In this document: piece after piece, positions 1 through 10,568 of the stretch | Numbering within the stretch: position 1 is the stretch's first letter | Layout of the letters: every line of letters begins with the position of its first letter | Program-made: the position numbers and the translations under genes | The notes under the pieces: generated by a model | The model's input: the letters and a program-made list of their open reading frames with translations, nothing else | What the model was told of the DNA's origin: nothing | The model's database searches: none | Assembly: GCF_000176855.2 (NCBI RefSeq) | Contig: NC_015138.1 | Coordinates: 2,170,001-2,234,000, forward strand | DNA from: Paracidovorax avenae ATCC 19860 | Lineage (GTDB): Bacteria > Pseudomonadota > Gammaproteobacteria > Burkholderiales > Burkholderiaceae_C | Reading direction: 5' to 3' | DNA length: 64,000 nucleotides

Positions 1-449
1 CGCTGGCTGCCAAGGTCCTGCGCTGTGCCGGGGGGGCGGGCGTGGCGGGTGGGCTTGCTCTCCCTGCGGGGGGTGGGGATCGCGAAGTGCCTGGCGCGCC
101 CTTTGCACCACGTTGCCGAAGGGTTTTCAGGGATTCCATCCCGGCCCGCGGCCTTGGTGAACTCCCTTCGCCCTGAGGGGAGAGAGCGTTCGTGCGCGGC
201 GCCAGCGGAATGCCCGCTGCCGGGGCACGGGTGCTTTCCGCTGGCAAAGGCGTGGCGGTTGCGAAGGGCGAGTCAGTTCTCGGTCGCGGGGAGCGGGGAG
301 GTGTGGCATTGATGGTCATGGGGCAGCACCTGTGCAGGCCGTCATACTGCACTGCACACATCCTGCATCCGTCCCGCGTATGCGAACGGCCTCCCGGTGC
401 GACGAAGGGTATGTGCGGCAATCGTGTTGCTGCCGCCCTCCGGATCACT
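1..449. other. Stretch without a recognisable gene
   Basis: No reading frame here has a recognisable protein family, a convincing ribosome binding site or the codon pattern of its neighbours. The open frames present are short and overlap each other, as expected by chance in GC-rich DNA. The only structure I see is a short inverted repeat, GCGGCA at 415-420 and TGCCGC at 431-436, just past the stop of the minus-strand LOG gene. It has no T-run, so it is a poor intrinsic terminator. The segment may continue a gene or regulatory region lying left of the window. Confidence 0.4.
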
Positions 450-1313
450 TCACAGCTTGTAGAACGCCTTGATGAACCCCCAGGCTTCTTCCGGATCGTC
501 CGTGTAGTGAAAGAGGTTCAGGTCGGCCGCCGAGATCGTTCCCTGTTCCACCAGTGCCTCGAAATTGACCACGCTCTTCCAGAACTCGGTGCCGAACAGC
601 ACGATCGGCACCGGCTTGGCCTTGCCGGTCTGCACCAGGGTGAGCACCTCGAACAGCTCGTCGAGCGTGCCGAAGCCGCCGGGGAAGGCGACCAGCGCCT
701 TCGCGCGCATCATGAAATGCATCTTGCGCAGCGCGAAGTAGTGGAACTTGAAGGACAGCGACGGCGAGATGTAGCGGTTGCCGCTCTGCTCGTGCGGCAG
801 GGCGATGTTCAGGCCGACGTTGAGTGCCCCGGCTTCGTGCGCCCCACGGTTGGCGGCCTCCATGATGCCCGGGCCGCCGCCGGTGCAGATGTAGATCCGG
901 TCGGAGGGCGGAAGCTGCTGGCTGTAATTCGCCACGACGCCGGCGAAGCGGCGCGCGAGGTCGTAGTAGCGGGCGTTGCGCACGGCCAGCTGTGCGCGCG
1001 CGATGCGGGAAGCGTCCCCGCTGGCCTCGGCATCGGCCAGTTGCTGCGCGGCGTCTTCGGGCGCCAGGAAGCGCGCGCTGCCGTACACCACCACGGTGTT
1101 CTCGATGCCCTGGGCCGTCTGCCCGAGGTCGGGCTTGAGCATCTCGAGCTGGAAGCGGATGCCGCGGGTCTCGCGGCGCAGCATGAATTCCGGGTCCGCG
1201 AAGGCGAGGCGGTAGGCATCCGCATGCAGCGGGTTGCCGTTCACGGCATGGTTGTGCAGCTCGGCCCAGGCGTTGGCCAGCCGGCTTTCGTTGAGTTCGG
1301 TATTGGATTCCAT
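450..1313 (-). CDS. LOG family protein (TIGR00730, Rossmann fold)
   Basis: A 287-residue protein of the LOG / 'lysine decarboxylase-like' family. The two nucleotide-binding signatures are GGGPGIMEA at about residues 145-153 and PGGFGTLDE at about 211-219. Characterised relatives are cytokinin riboside 5'-monophosphate phosphoribohydrolases or nucleotide 5'-monophosphate nucleosidases, so this protein probably cleaves the N-glycosidic bond of a nucleoside monophosphate; the true substrate is not evident. It is longer than the classic ~190-residue LOG because of an N-terminal extension of about 70 residues, as in the larger bacterial subgroup. No signal peptide, so cytosolic. It lies downstream of crcB on the same strand with a 73-bp gap. 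Family is certain; substrate is inference. Confidence 0.85.
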   Translation of the reverse strand: MESNTELNESRLANAWAELHNHAVNGNPLHADAYRLAFADPEFMLRRETRGIRFQLEMLKPDLGQTAQGIENTVVVYGSARFLAPEDAAQQLADAEASGDASRIARAQLAVRNARYYDLARRFAGVVANYSQQLPPSDRIYICTGGGPGIMEAANRGAHEAGALNVGLNIALPHEQSGNRYISPSLSFKFHYFALRKMHFMMRAKALVAFPGGFGTLDELFEVLTLVQTGKAKPVPIVLFGTEFWKSVVNFEALVEQGTISAADLNLFHYTDDPEEAWGFIKAFYKL

Positions 1314-1386
1314 GGAAGCGATGGTGCGAAAGGGAAGATGGCATGGCCGTGGCCATGGCGGGAGACAGTGGCGAGTGTGCGACAGA

Positions 1387-1767
1387 TCAGCGGGCCAGCC
1401 ACCACAGTGCCGAGCGCATGCCGGCCCAGGTGAGGGCCAGGGAGCCGCCCAGGTGCAGCGCGATGGTGCCGAAAGCCAGTCCGTAACGCTGCTGCATGAG
1501 CATGGTGACCACTTCGCCGGAGAAGCTGGAGAACGTGGTGAGTGTTCCCAGGAGGCCGGTGATCACCAGCAGGCGCCACGCGGGATCGATGTCGGGGCGG
1601 CTGGTGAACACCGCCAGCGCGATGCCGATGCAGTAGCCGCCGATGAGGTTCACGGCCAGCGTGCCCCAGGGGATCAGACCGCCCGGGTTGAGCCAGAGCG
1701 CGAAGCCCCAGCGCATCAGGGCGCCGACGCAGGCAGCCAGGCAGATGACGGCGATATTGAGCAGCAT
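1387..1767 (-). CDS. crcB: Fluoride channel CrcB (Fluc)
   Basis: A 126-residue, four-helix inner-membrane protein of the CrcB/Fluc family, which works as a dual-topology dimer and exports fluoride. Visible hallmarks are GALMRW near the N-terminus, the NLIGGYCIG segment with the pore asparagine in helix 2, and GLLGTLTTFSSFSGE in helix 3 carrying the Phe-box residues and the Na+-site turn. I chose the ATG at 1767 rather than the GTG 30 bases upstream: it gives the usual family length and has a G-rich stretch just before it. It sits 40 bases after the dctM stop on the same strand, so it may be read through from the TRAP genes, although a functional link is not implied. I saw no fluoride riboswitch. 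Confidence 0.92.
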   Translation of the reverse strand: MLLNIAVICLAACVGALMRWGFALWLNPGGLIPWGTLAVNLIGGYCIGIALAVFTSRPDIDPAWRLLVITGLLGTLTTFSSFSGEVVTMLMQQRYGLAFGTIALHLGGSLALTWAGMRSALWWLAR

Positions 1768-1807
1768 GCCCCCGAGTATGTCAGGACGCGAGGGCACCCG
1801 GAGGGGG

Positions 1808-3121
1808 TCACCCCCCGTCCTTGCCCATCACCAGGTCCGGGAGCACGGTGACGATCTGCGGGAAGAGGGTGATGAGCGCGATGCAGACCACCAGGCAGAG
1901 GAAGAAGGGAATCGCCGCGCGGGCGATGGTATTGCTGTCCTTGCCCGTCATGTTCTGCAGCACGAAAAGGTTGAACCCCACCGGCGGCGTGACCTCGGCG
2001 ATCTCCACCAGCAGCACGATGAAGATGCCGAACCACACCAGGTCGAAGCCGGCTTTCTGGATCATCGGCAGCACCACCGCGCTGGTGAGCACGATCATGC
2101 TGATGCCGTCGAGCGCCGTGCCCAGCACCAGGTACACGATCGTCAGCACCGCGATCAGGGCATAGGGTGGCAGGTGCATGGATTCGACCCATTCGGCCAG
2201 TTCGCGCGGTATGCCGGTGAAGGCCATGGTCTTGGTGAGGAAGGCCGCGCCCGCGAGGATGAACATGATCATGCAGCTGGTGCGGGTCGCGCCCATCAGG
2301 CCCTCGCAGAAATTCCGCCACGTCAAGGACCGGCTCCAGAGCGCCAGGCCCAGCGATCCCACCACCCCGAAGGCCGCGCACTCGGTGGCCGTGGCATAGC
2401 CTGCCACCAGCACCCAGACGATGAACACGATCAGCACCGTGACGGGGATGAGGTGGCCCGACTGCCGGATCTTCTGGCGCAACGTGGTGGGCGGATCGGC
2501 CGCCGGCACCCGGTCGGGATGCCGCAGGCTCCACCAGCCGATGTAGCCCGAGAACAGCAGCATGAGCAGCAGCCCCGGCAGGAAGCCCGCCAGGAAGATG
2601 CGGATGATGGAGGCATCGGCGGCCACCGCGTACACCACCATGGTGATGGAGGGCGGGATGAGGATGCCCAGCGTGCCGGCCGTGGCCAGCGAGCCGAGGG
2701 CCAGGCGCTCGTCGTAGCCGCGCCGCAGCAGCTCCGGCAGGGCGACCTTGCTGATGGTGGCGCAGGTGGCGGCCGAGGATCCCGACACCGAGCCGAAGAT
2801 GCCGCAGCCCAGGATGGTGGTGTGCATCAGCCGGCCCGGCACCCGGTTGAGCCAGGGCCGCAAGCCTTCGAACATCTCCTCGCTCAGCCGGGTGCGGAAC
2901 AGGATCTCGCCCATCCAGATGAAGAGGGGCAGCGCGGCCAGTTCCCAGCTTGCATTGCTCTCCCAGAAGGCCGAGAACAGGTTCTTGCCGGGCTGGGTGC
3001 TGGTGAAGAAGGCCTGGCCCACCCAGCCGCAGATGGCCAGCGTCATCGCGATCCAGACGCCACCCGCGAGCAGCACGATCATCAGCAGCAGCAGGATGCC
3101 GCCCACCATCAGGATGTCCAT
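1808..3121 (-). CDS. dctM: TRAP transporter large permease subunit (DctM)
   Basis: A 437-residue polytopic membrane protein of the TRAP-T DctM family (IT superfamily, roughly 12 helices), the subunit that carries the substrate across the inner membrane using an ion gradient. Family features include the long Gly/Ser motif around GIFGSVSGSSAATCATI, the GTLGILIPPSITMVVYA segment and the C-terminal VEIAEVTPPVGFNLFVL region. The ATG at 3121 begins MDILMVGG; an upstream in-frame start would add eight polar residues before the first helix and is less likely. The gene follows dctQ (57-bp gap) and dctP, giving the order P-Q-M. Substrate cannot be read from this subunit; such systems usually import C4-dicarboxylates, keto acids or related organic acids. 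Confidence 0.93.
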   Translation of the reverse strand: MDILMVGGILLLLMIVLLAGGVWIAMTLAICGWVGQAFFTSTQPGKNLFSAFWESNASWELAALPLFIWMGEILFRTRLSEEMFEGLRPWLNRVPGRLMHTTILGCGIFGSVSGSSAATCATISKVALPELLRRGYDERLALGSLATAGTLGILIPPSITMVVYAVAADASIIRIFLAGFLPGLLLMLLFSGYIGWWSLRHPDRVPAADPPTTLRQKIRQSGHLIPVTVLIVFIVWVLVAGYATATECAAFGVVGSLGLALWSRSLTWRNFCEGLMGATRTSCMIMFILAGAAFLTKTMAFTGIPRELAEWVESMHLPPYALIAVLTIVYLVLGTALDGISMIVLTSAVVLPMIQKAGFDLVWFGIFIVLLVEIAEVTPPVGFNLFVLQNMTGKDSNTIARAAIPFFLCLVVCIALITLFPQIVTVLPDLVMGKDGG

Positions 3122-3178
3122 GGCACAGGTCTTTCTGCCGCGCACGGCGCAGCGTGGATTCTCGGAAACGGCGGCGCC

Positions 3179-3712
3179 TCAGATGTCGGCGGAGAAGTCC
3201 CCGCGCGCGTGGCGCTCCTCGACCGCGCGCACGAAGCTCGGAGTTCCGCCGCGCAGCACGATGAGGAATTCGTCCATGACGGCCACCAGCAGCAGCACCG
3301 AGCCGATGGCGAAGCTCAACTGGGGAATCCACATCGGCAGCGGCAGCAGGCCCTGGGCCACGTCGTTGAATTCCCAGCTCTCGTACGTGAACATGCAGGC
3401 GGACCAGGCGAGGTAGGCCGTCGCCACCGTGCCGATGGCGAGCGCCGCCAGTTCCAGTGCGCGGCGCGGGCGCGGCGGCAGCTTTTCCAGCAGCAGGGTG
3501 ACACGCACGAAGTCCCCGTGCTTGAAGGCATGGGCCATGGCGAAGAAGGCCGCGGCCGCGCAGAGCCAGGCCACCACATCGTTGAGCGCGCCGGTGCGCA
3601 CGCCCGCCTCGCGCAGGATGCTCTGGGCGATCATCAGCGCACAGATCAGCGCGACACAGGCGGCGCCCAGGGCGCCTGCAGCGAGGTACAGCCGGTCGAA
3701 GAAGCGACGCAC
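3179..3712 (-). CDS. dctQ: TRAP transporter small permease subunit (DctQ)
   Basis: A 177-residue protein with four predicted membrane helices, the size and topology of TRAP small permeases. Typical elements are the first helix around residues 8-30, a charged loop ending in HGDFVRVTLLLEKLPPRPRR, and a C-terminal hydrophobic hairpin. DctQ pairs with DctM and helps dock the periplasmic receptor. It starts 7 bases downstream of the dctP stop, so the two are almost certainly on one message. The C-terminal tail (about 20 residues, rich in charge) is cytosolic. Function is assigned from family and from its place between dctP and dctM. Confidence 0.9.
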   Translation of the reverse strand: MRRFFDRLYLAAGALGAACVALICALMIAQSILREAGVRTGALNDVVAWLCAAAAFFAMAHAFKHGDFVRVTLLLEKLPPRPRRALELAALAIGTVATAYLAWSACMFTYESWEFNDVAQGLLPLPMWIPQLSFAIGSVLLLVAVMDEFLIVLRGGTPSFVRAVEERHARGDFSADI

Positions 3713-3719
3713 GGACGCC

Positions 3720-4721
3720 TCACTTGGCCGCGGCGGCGGGGGCGGACTTGCGGTAGGCCGCGATGATCGCTTCGCCGTCCGGTCCGGCCTTGCGCAGCCA
3801 TTCGGCCAGCATCACGTCGCCCACCTGGCGCAGGTCGGCGGTGAGCTTGGCCGGCGGCGGCAGTATCTTCATGCCCTTGTCGGCCAGCGCTTTCTTGTAC
3901 CACTCGTTCTTGTCCGCACTCAGCTTCCAGCCGCGTGCCTCGGCTTCCGCGGCGGCCTTGAGCAGGGCGTCCTGTGCGGGCTTGTCGAGTGCGTCGAAGG
4001 CCTTGCGCGACACGATGACCGCGTTCTTCGGCAGCCAGGCCTGCGTGTCGTAGAAGTACTTGATGCTCTCGTAGAGCTTGCTGTCGTAGCCCGTGGAGCC
4101 GGAGGTCATCATCGATTCCACCGCGCCGGTGGCCATGGCCTGCGAGAGTTCCGCGGCCTGGATGGTCACCGGCTGCGCGCCGATGAGTTCCGCGATCTTG
4201 GCGGTGGCAGGGCTGTAGCCACGCCACTTGATGCCGCGCAGGTCCGCCACGGAGGTGATCTCCTTCTTGCTGTAGATGCCCTGCGGCGGCCATGCGACCG
4301 TGTAGAGCAGGCGCAGCCCCTGCGCGCCGAGCAGGCGCTCCAGCACGGGCTTCTGGGCTTCGTACAGGCGCCGGGATTCGGCGTACGAGGTGGCGAGGAA
4401 CGGGATGCCGTCCGCGCCGAAGACGGCGTTCTCGTTCTCGAAGTTGGGCAGCAGGATCTCCCCGGCCGGCGCCTGGCCGCCCTGGACCGCGCGCTTGATC
4501 TCGTTGGCCTTGAAGAGCGAGGCGTTCGCATGCACCGTGATGCGCAGCTTGCCGCCGGTCCCGGCTTCCACGTCCTTGGCGAACTGCATCAGGTTCTCGG
4601 TATGGAAGTTGGTGGCCGGATACGCGGCCGCGAGGTCCCAGCGGACCTGCGCGGCGGCGGGCGCCACGGAAAGGACGCCGGCCAGGGCGAGGGCAAGGAG
4701 GGGAAAGGCTCTGCGCTGCAT
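3720..4721 (-). CDS. dctP: TRAP transporter periplasmic substrate-binding protein (DctP)
   Basis: A 333-residue periplasmic receptor of the DctP family. A Sec signal peptide covers about residues 1-24, with the cleavage region APAAAQ. Internal features match the family: LPNFENENAVFGADGIPFL, the LRGIKWRGY segment with the Arg that normally binds a substrate carboxylate, and the alternating domain-swap helix around AELSQAMATGAVE. The ATG at 4721 is preceded by CGGAG at suitable spacing; longer frames upstream are out of character. The gene heads a P-Q-M operon and follows an M14 peptidase gene by 199 bases, suggesting the imported acid may be linked to that peptidase or to the divergent oxoprolinase; this link is inference. 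Confidence 0.92.
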   Translation of the reverse strand: MQRRAFPLLALALAGVLSVAPAAAQVRWDLAAAYPATNFHTENLMQFAKDVEAGTGGKLRITVHANASLFKANEIKRAVQGGQAPAGEILLPNFENENAVFGADGIPFLATSYAESRRLYEAQKPVLERLLGAQGLRLLYTVAWPPQGIYSKKEITSVADLRGIKWRGYSPATAKIAELIGAQPVTIQAAELSQAMATGAVESMMTSGSTGYDSKLYESIKYFYDTQAWLPKNAVIVSRKAFDALDKPAQDALLKAAAEAEARGWKLSADKNEWYKKALADKGMKILPPPAKLTADLRQVGDVMLAEWLRKAGPDGEAIIAAYRKSAPAAAAK

Positions 4722-4920
4722 AGGTGCTCCGGAAGGAAAGGTCATCCAGGAAGGGCTGTGCGGCCCGGCACCGCGCGAACGCCGACGCAGGCCGCCAGGG
4801 CGCATCGAATGTAAGCGGGGTACCGGGGAGGGGCACCCCGGGTGCGACCCCGATGCCCCCACCTCCGCGCTGGTGCTATGCATGTCCCGTGCCAGGCACG
4901 CTGCGGGCCCGGCAGGGGTA

Positions 4921-6729
4921 TCAGCCGCCGGCGATGATGTCCTGCCAGGCCCGTTCCGCCGCCAGCACGGTGGCGCATTGCACCGTGTGCGCGAAACGGA
5001 ATGCATCCCCGTGGATGGTTTCGTCGGGAAACTCGGTGATGAGCGTGACCGGGGCGCCGCGCTGCACCTCGGAGCGGGTGCAGGCCGTGCCGTGGACGAG
5101 CTCGAACGGCAGGGCACCGGCATGGCGCTCGTAGAGAGCGATCTGCGCTGCGTTGAATTCCACCAGCCCGGGCACGTTGCCGAGCTCCGCGGCCACGCGT
5201 TCCAGCAGCGCCGTGGCACGCGTTTCCCAACCCGCGTGGTAGCGGAGGATCAGGAAAAAGCCTTTCGGAATGGTCCAGAGATCGAAGCCGCGGGGCACGT
5301 AGCCGGTCAGCGGGCGCGTCCACTCGTGGGCAGGGTAGCCGTGCAGGTTGAGGTGCAGTTGCGCGCCCGAGAGTGCCAGCCCCTGCTCGAGCGCCTGCCG
5401 TTCGTACCATGGGGCGCTCTCGCGCCATTCCAGGTCGTCGCCGAGCGCGGTGTAGCGTGCAGCATGGTGCATATGGTGGGGATGGTGCGCTCCCAGCTCC
5501 CGATGCAGCGCGTAGCCATCGGGATTCTTCAGCGGCAGCAGCGCGAAATGCGCTCCGGGTTGCGCCGCCAGCGCCTGGCCGGCCCGCAGCGCGCCCACCA
5601 CGCCGGATGTCTCGTTGGCATGCTGTCCACCGCTGACGAGGACCGGAACCCGGCTGCCGTGCAGGTAGCGCCCCCACACGCTGCGTCCCTGGCGCGAGTG
5701 TGCTCCGAAAGGCTCGCCGCCCAGCCGCTCCAGTTCCTGCGCGATGCGTGCGGGCGCGGGGCCCCTGTCGAGATCCTCCAGGACCTTCCCGGTGTCCGTG
5801 TCCGGCCACGCGGCGGCATCCTGTGCGACGGTGTCGAAAGGCCGCATTTCCACCCGCACCCGCGGCGGGGCTCCGGGAGCGCAGGGGCGCACATCTGGCA
5901 CGAGCTGTCCAGGCTGCAGAAGCCGGCTGCCCTGCGCGCGGCCCGAGTGCCGCTGGAACAGCTCGAGCAACCCGAAGTACAGGTCCTCGTGCAGCGCCTC
6001 GAAGGTGCTGATGCACTCGTTGGACGCAGTCAGCGGGCATTCGTAGCCCGGCAGGTCCACGCGCAGGTCCAGCCGTTCGAAGTAGGGCTCCTGCCGCGGC
6101 CAGGGATGGGATTCCACGGCCTGCACGGCACGCCAGAACAGGCGCTCGAACTCCGTTGCCTGCGCGGTGTCCAGGAGATCGCCCGCACCCTCCGAGCGGC
6201 CTGCGCGCAGCCAGCCGGTGGCGCAGAGTTGCGGCGTGCCCAGCACATCGGGCCGCAAGTGGTTGGGTGCGAATACCCGGTGCGTCTGTGTCGCCCCACC
6301 GGCGAAAGCCAGCGTCACTTCGTAGTGGAGATCGCTTCCACCGGTTTCGAATGCCATTTCGCAGCCCGGAACCAGGGCGGCCAGTGGATAGGCTTCCAGG
6401 CGGAAACGCTGTGCGCCTGCATCGGGATGCACCGGATAACGCACCCGCGCGCTGACCGGGCGCTCGCTGCCGCAGCAGGCCGGCAGTTCTTCGATGAACC
6501 AGTGCACGAGCGGCTTGTAGGCGCTGCGCAGCCGTGCCTGCACGCCGGCCTCTGCCAGGCGCCGTTCGGCCGTGCGCCTGGCCTCGGCACCTTCGAAAAG
6601 CCAGCCCTCCACGAAGCAGCCGCGCCAGCCGGGAGCGGTGAAGCGCTCGATCCATTCATCGAGCGTGCGGGGCTCGGTGGCATCGAGCAGGAGGAGCGTT
6701 CGGGGCGTGTCCGGGTGGGCGGTGTGCAT
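4921..6729 (-). CDS. M14 family zinc metallocarboxypeptidase
   Basis: A 602-residue protein whose C-terminal half is an M14 (carboxypeptidase A-like) domain. The HxxE zinc motif is in [10 protein letters not shown] at about residues 366-375 and the third zinc ligand is in [11 protein letters not shown] near residue 462. An acidic segment, [10 protein letters not shown] near 566, may carry the catalytic glutamate. The first ~330 residues are an accessory region I do not recognise. No signal peptide is evident, so it is likely cytosolic. The start at 6729 lacks a good Shine-Dalgarno sequence. It is divergent from a 5-oxoprolinase gene (128-bp gap) and upstream of a TRAP system. Relatives act on C-terminal amino acids or on N-acyl/gamma-glutamyl amides; the substrate here is unknown. 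Confidence 0.82.
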   Translation of the reverse strand: MHTAHPDTPRTLLLLDATEPRTLDEWIERFTAPGWRGCFVEGWLFEGAEARRTAERRLAEAGVQARLRSAYKPLVHWFIEELPACCGSERPVSARVRYPVHPDAGAQRFRLEAYPLAALVPGCEMAFETGGSDLHYEVTLAFAGGATQTHRVFAPNHLRPDVLGTPQLCATGWLRAGRSEGAGDLLDTAQATEFERLFWRAVQAVESHPWPRQEPYFERLDLRVDLPGYECPLTASNECISTFEALHEDLYFGLLELFQRHSGRAQGSRLLQPGQLVPDVRPCAPGAPPRVRVEMRPFDTVAQDAAAWPDTDTGKVLEDLDRGPAPARIAQELERLGGEPFGAHSRQGRSVWGRYLHGSRVPVLVSGGQHANETSGVVGALRAGQALAAQPGAHFALLPLKNPDGYALHRELGAHHPHHMHHAARYTALGDDLEWRESAPWYERQALEQGLALSGAQLHLNLHGYPAHEWTRPLTGYVPRGFDLWTIPKGFFLILRYHAGWETRATALLERVAAELGNVPGLVEFNAAQIALYERHAGALPFELVHGTACTRSEVQRGAPVTLITEFPDETIHGDAFRFAHTVQCATVLAAERAWQDIIAGG

Positions 6730-6857
6730 GGGAGGGGCGAAGATTCGGTGGCTGGCTGGACGGTGCCCGATACGGGTCGCCCCTACATTATGGGAACTGG
6801 CGGAAAGGCGCGCATGCGCGTCAGCCCGCAGAACGCAATTCTGGACGAGGACGCGAC

Positions 6858-9800
6858 ATGGCAGGAAACAGCTGGCAGTTCTGGGTGGACCGCGGTGGCA
6901 CTTTCACCGATATCGTCGGGCGCGGGCCGGACGGTTCGCTGGCCACGCACAAGCTGTTGTCTGAAAACCCGGAGCACTACCGCGACGCGGCGGTGGCGGG
7001 CATCCGCCATCTGCTGGGACTGCCGGCCGGCGCGCCAGTCACGCCCGACCGGGTGGAGTGCGTGAAGATGGGCACCACGGTGGCCACCAACGCCCTGTTG
7101 GAGCGCAAGGGTGAACCCACGCTGCTGGTGACCACGCGCGGTTTCCGCGACGCGCTGCGCATCGCCTACCAGCACCGGCCGCGCCTCTTCGACCGGCACA
7201 TCGTGCTGCCCGAGCTGCTCTACAGCCGCGTCATCGAGGCCCAGGAGCGCGTGGGCGCGCACGGCGAGGTCGAGCAGCCGCTCGACGAAGCGCACCTGCG
7301 CGAGCGTCTCTGGGCGGCGTACGACGCCGGGCTGCGCAGCGTGGCCATCGTGTTCATGCACGGATGGCGCTTCACCGCGCACGAGGCTGCCGCGGCACGG
7401 CTCGCGCGCGAGGCGGGTTTCACGCAGGTGAGCACCTCGCATGCCACCAGCCCGCTGATGAAGTTCGTCAGCCGCGGCGACACTACCGTGGTGGACGCCT
7501 ACCTGTCGCCCATCCTCCGGCGCTATGTGGAACAGGTCGCGGCCGAGATGCCGGGCGTGCCGCTTTATTTCATGCAATCGTCCGGCGGGCTTGCCGATGC
7601 GCGCCGCTTCCAGGGCAAGGACGCGATCCTTTCCGGCCCGGCGGGCGGGATCGTGGGCATGGCACGCACCGCCGCTGCGGCCGGCTTCGACCGGGTGATC
7701 GGGTTCGACATGGGCGGCACCTCCACCGACGTGAGCCATTACGCGGGCGAATTCGAGCGGGAGTTCGAGACGCAGGTGGCCGGCGTGCGCATGCGTGCAC
7801 CCATGATGGGCATCCATACCGTGGCCTCGGGCGGCGGTTCCCTGCTGGACTACGACGGAGCGCGCTTCCGCGTGGGCCCCGAGAGCGCCGGCGCGCATCC
7901 GGGCCCGGCCTGCTACCGGCGCGGTGGTCCGCTGGCAGTGACCGACGCCAACGTCATGGTGGGCAAGATCCAGCCCGCGCACTTTCCCCGGGTGTTCGGT
8001 CCGTCCGGCGATGCGGCGCTCGATGCGGACGTGGTGCGCGAGCGCTTCGGCGAATGGGCAGCCCGCACGGGCCGGCCACCCGAGGACGTGGCGCACGGCT
8101 TCATCCGGATCGCGGTGCAGCAGATGGCCAACGCCATCAAGAAGATCTCGGTCGCGCGCGGCTATGACATCACCGCGTACACGCTGCAGTGCTTCGGCGG
8201 GGCGGGCGGGCAGCATGCGTGCCTGGTGGCCGATGCACTGGGCATGCAGCGCGTCTTCGTGCATCCGCTGGCCGGGGTGCTGTCGGCCTATGGCATGGGC
8301 CTGGCGGACCAGAGCGTGATCCGTGAACAGGCGCTCGAAGTGCCGCTGGACCCGCAGGAATGGCCGGCGGTGGAAGCCTCCCTGGCGCTGCTGGCCACCC
8401 GCGCGCAGGAGGAACTGCGTGCCCAGGGGCCGGGTGTGCAGGCGGGTGCGCCCTGCGTGCTGCGCAGGATGCACGTGCGCTATGCCGGGTCGGACACTGC
8501 CCTGGCCGTGCCCTTCGGCAGCCCGGTGGAAGTCCGGGCGGCCTTCGAGGCCGCCTACCGGCAGCGTTTCGCCTTTCTCATGGCGGGCCGGGCAATGGTG
8601 GTGGAGGCCGTGTCGGTGGAAGCCGTCGCTCCCGGCGAAGCGCCGGCCGAGAGCCTGCAACCGCTCCATCCGCCGCGCGAGGTACCGCGCCGCAGCACGG
8701 TGCGCGTCTATACCGACGGTACCGACGGCGGTGCGCGCTGGCACGAGGCGGCACTGGTCGTGCGCGGCGACATGCGCCCGGGCGACGTGCTGCAGGGCCC
8801 GGCCATCATCGCGGAGCGCACCTCCACCACCGTGGTGGAGCCGGGCTGGGAGGTCCGCCTCACCGCGCAGGACCATCTCGTGCTGGAGCGCCGCGTGCCC
8901 CGCGCGGAACGCCATGCGGCAGGCACCATGGTGGATCCGGTGCTGCTGGAGGTCTTCAACAACCTGTTCATGAACATCGCCGAGCAGATGGGGCTGCAGC
9001 TGCAGAACACCGCCCATTCGGTCAACATCAAGGAGCGCCTGGACTTCTCCTGCGCGCTGTTCGACGCCGAAGGCCATCTCATCGCCAACGCGCCCCACAT
9101 GCCCGTGCACCTGGGCAGCATGGGCGAGAGCATCCGCACGGTGATCGCGCGCAACGCCGGCCGCATGCGGCCCGGCGACGTGTACGTGCTGAACGACCCC
9201 TACCATGGCGGCACGCACCTGCCGGACATCACCGTGATCACGCCCGTGTACCTGGAGGAGGGGGCGGAGGCGCCCGGACGGCCCTCCTTCTACGTGGGCA
9301 GCCGGGGCCACCATGCGGACGTGGGCGGTGCCACTCCGGGTTCGATGCCGCCCTTCTCCACGCGCATCGAGGAAGAGGGCGTGCAGATCGACAACGTCAA
9401 GCTGGTGGAGGACGGCGTGCTGCGCGAGGCCGGGATGCTCGACCTGTTGTCCGGCGGCGAGTACCCGGCCCGCAACCCGCAGCAGAACCTCGCCGACCTG
9501 AAGGCGCAAATCGCCGCCAACGAGAAGGGCGCGCAGGAACTGCGCCGGATGGTCGCGCAGTTCGGCCTTCTCGTCGTGCAGGCCTACATGGGCCATGTGC
9601 AGGACAACGCGGAGGAATCGGTGCGTCGGGCCATCGCACGGCTGGCCGCGCGCGTTCCCGAGGGCGCCTATACGCTGGCCCTCGACAACGGCGCATGCAT
9701 CCAGGTCGCGGTGCGCATCGATGCCGCGCAGCGCAGCGCGGTGATCGACTTCACCGGCACTTCGCCGCAGCAGCCCAACAACTTCAACGCGCCCACCGCG

Positions 9801-10517
9801 GTGTGCATGGCGGCGGTGCTATACGTCTTCCGCTGCCTGGTCGACGACGACATTCCCCTGAACGCGGGCTGCCTCAAGCCGCTGCAGGTCATCATCCCGC
9901 CGGGCTCCATGCTGAACCCGCTGCCCCCGGCCGCGGTGGTGGCCGGCAATGTGGAGACCTCCACCTGCATCACCAATGCCTTGCTGGGCGCCCTGGGCAT
10001 ATCGGCGGGCAGCCAGTGCACCATGAACAACTTCACCTTCGGCAACGAGCGGTTCCAGTACTACGAAACCGTTGCCGGCGGCAGCGGCGCGGGCGGGCTC
10101 TTCGATGCTGCGGGTGCGCTGTCCGGGGGCTTCCACGGAACCAGCGTGGTGCAGACCCACATGACCAATTCTCGGCTTACAGATCCGGAAGTGCTGGAGT
10201 TCCGCTTTCCCGTGCGGCTGGAGAGCTTCGCGCTGCGGCCCGGCTCGGGCGGTGCCGGACGCTGGCGCGGCGGCGACGGCGGGGTACGCCGCATCCGCTT
10301 TCTGGAGCCGATGACGGCAAGCATCCTTTCCAACGGGCGCAAGGCCGGGACATTCGGCATGGCTGGCGGCGCGGCCGGCATGCCGGGCGTGAACCGGGTC
10401 GTGCGGGCGGACGGCAGCGCGGAGGCGCTGGGCAATATCGGCCAAGTGGACATGCGGGCGGGCGACGTGTTCGAGATCCACACGCCCGGTGGCGGCGGGT
10501 TCGGCGGCGCAGCCTGA
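6858..10517 (+). CDS. Fused hydantoinase A/B, probable ATP-dependent 5-oxoprolinase
   Basis: A 1219-residue protein joining the HyuA and HyuB halves, the architecture of eukaryotic-type 5-oxoprolinase (OPLAH/OXP1), which hydrolyses 5-oxoproline to glutamate with ATP. The N-terminal half has the actin-like ATPase motifs [12 protein letters not shown] (about 10-21) and [13 protein letters not shown] (about 283-295); the HyuB half begins around residue 690 with [14 protein letters not shown] and includes [13 protein letters not shown] and the [10 protein letters not shown] region. Start ATG follows GACGAGGACG. Full-length fusion of about 1200-1280 residues favours oxoprolinase over split hydantoinases. 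It is divergently transcribed from the M14 peptidase. No partner pxpABC genes are nearby. Confidence 0.88.
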   Translation: MAGNSWQFWVDRGGTFTDIVGRGPDGSLATHKLLSENPEHYRDAAVAGIRHLLGLPAGAPVTPDRVECVKMGTTVATNALLERKGEPTLLVTTRGFRDALRIAYQHRPRLFDRHIVLPELLYSRVIEAQERVGAHGEVEQPLDEAHLRERLWAAYDAGLRSVAIVFMHGWRFTAHEAAAARLAREAGFTQVSTSHATSPLMKFVSRGDTTVVDAYLSPILRRYVEQVAAEMPGVPLYFMQSSGGLADARRFQGKDAILSGPAGGIVGMARTAAAAGFDRVIGFDMGGTSTDVSHYAGEFEREFETQVAGVRMRAPMMGIHTVASGGGSLLDYDGARFRVGPESAGAHPGPACYRRGGPLAVTDANVMVGKIQPAHFPRVFGPSGDAALDADVVRERFGEWAARTGRPPEDVAHGFIRIAVQQMANAIKKISVARGYDITAYTLQCFGGAGGQHACLVADALGMQRVFVHPLAGVLSAYGMGLADQSVIREQALEVPLDPQEWPAVEASLALLATRAQEELRAQGPGVQAGAPCVLRRMHVRYAGSDTALAVPFGSPVEVRAAFEAAYRQRFAFLMAGRAMVVEAVSVEAVAPGEAPAESLQPLHPPREVPRRSTVRVYTDGTDGGARWHEAALVVRGDMRPGDVLQGPAIIAERTSTTVVEPGWEVRLTAQDHLVLERRVPRAERHAAGTMVDPVLLEVFNNLFMNIAEQMGLQLQNTAHSVNIKERLDFSCALFDAEGHLIANAPHMPVHLGSMGESIRTVIARNAGRMRPGDVYVLNDPYHGGTHLPDITVITPVYLEEGAEAPGRPSFYVGSRGHHADVGGATPGSMPPFSTRIEEEGVQIDNVKLVEDGVLREAGMLDLLSGGEYPARNPQQNLADLKAQIAANEKGAQELRRMVAQFGLLVVQAYMGHVQDNAEESVRRAIARLAARVPEGAYTLALDNGACIQVAVRIDAAQRSAVIDFTGTSPQQPNNFNAPTAVCMAAVLYVFRCLVDDDIPLNAGCLKPLQVIIPPGSMLNPLPPAAVVAGNVETSTCITNALLGALGISAGSQCTMNNFTFGNERFQYYETVAGGSGAGGLFDAAGALSGGFHGTSVVQTHMTNSRLTDPEVLEFRFPVRLESFALRPGSGGAGRWRGGDGGVRRIRFLEPMTASILSNGRKAGTFGMAGGAAGMPGVNRVVRADGSAEALGNIGQVDMRAGDVFEIHTPGGGGFGGAA

Positions 10518-10568
10518 GGCGGCCGCGGCGTGAGCGGGGGCCCTGCACGGGGCCGCCGCCCGGAGCCT

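Noticed and set aside
25..312. Open frame of 95 codons at the left end of the window.
   Set aside because: No ribosome binding site, atypical composition, overlaps frames on the other strand and matches no family I recognise.
414..436. Inverted repeat after the LOG gene as a terminator.
   Set aside because: Only six base pairs, a ten-base loop and no T-run on the minus strand.
1643..3766. A 707-codon plus-strand frame across the TRAP genes.
   Set aside because: Low-complexity His/Arg/Gln-rich translation typical of antisense frames in GC-rich DNA; the minus strand encodes DctM and DctQ.
10520..10565. GGCCC/GGGCC hairpin after the oxoprolinase gene.
   Set aside because: Short stem and no T-run in either direction, so it cannot be called a terminator.
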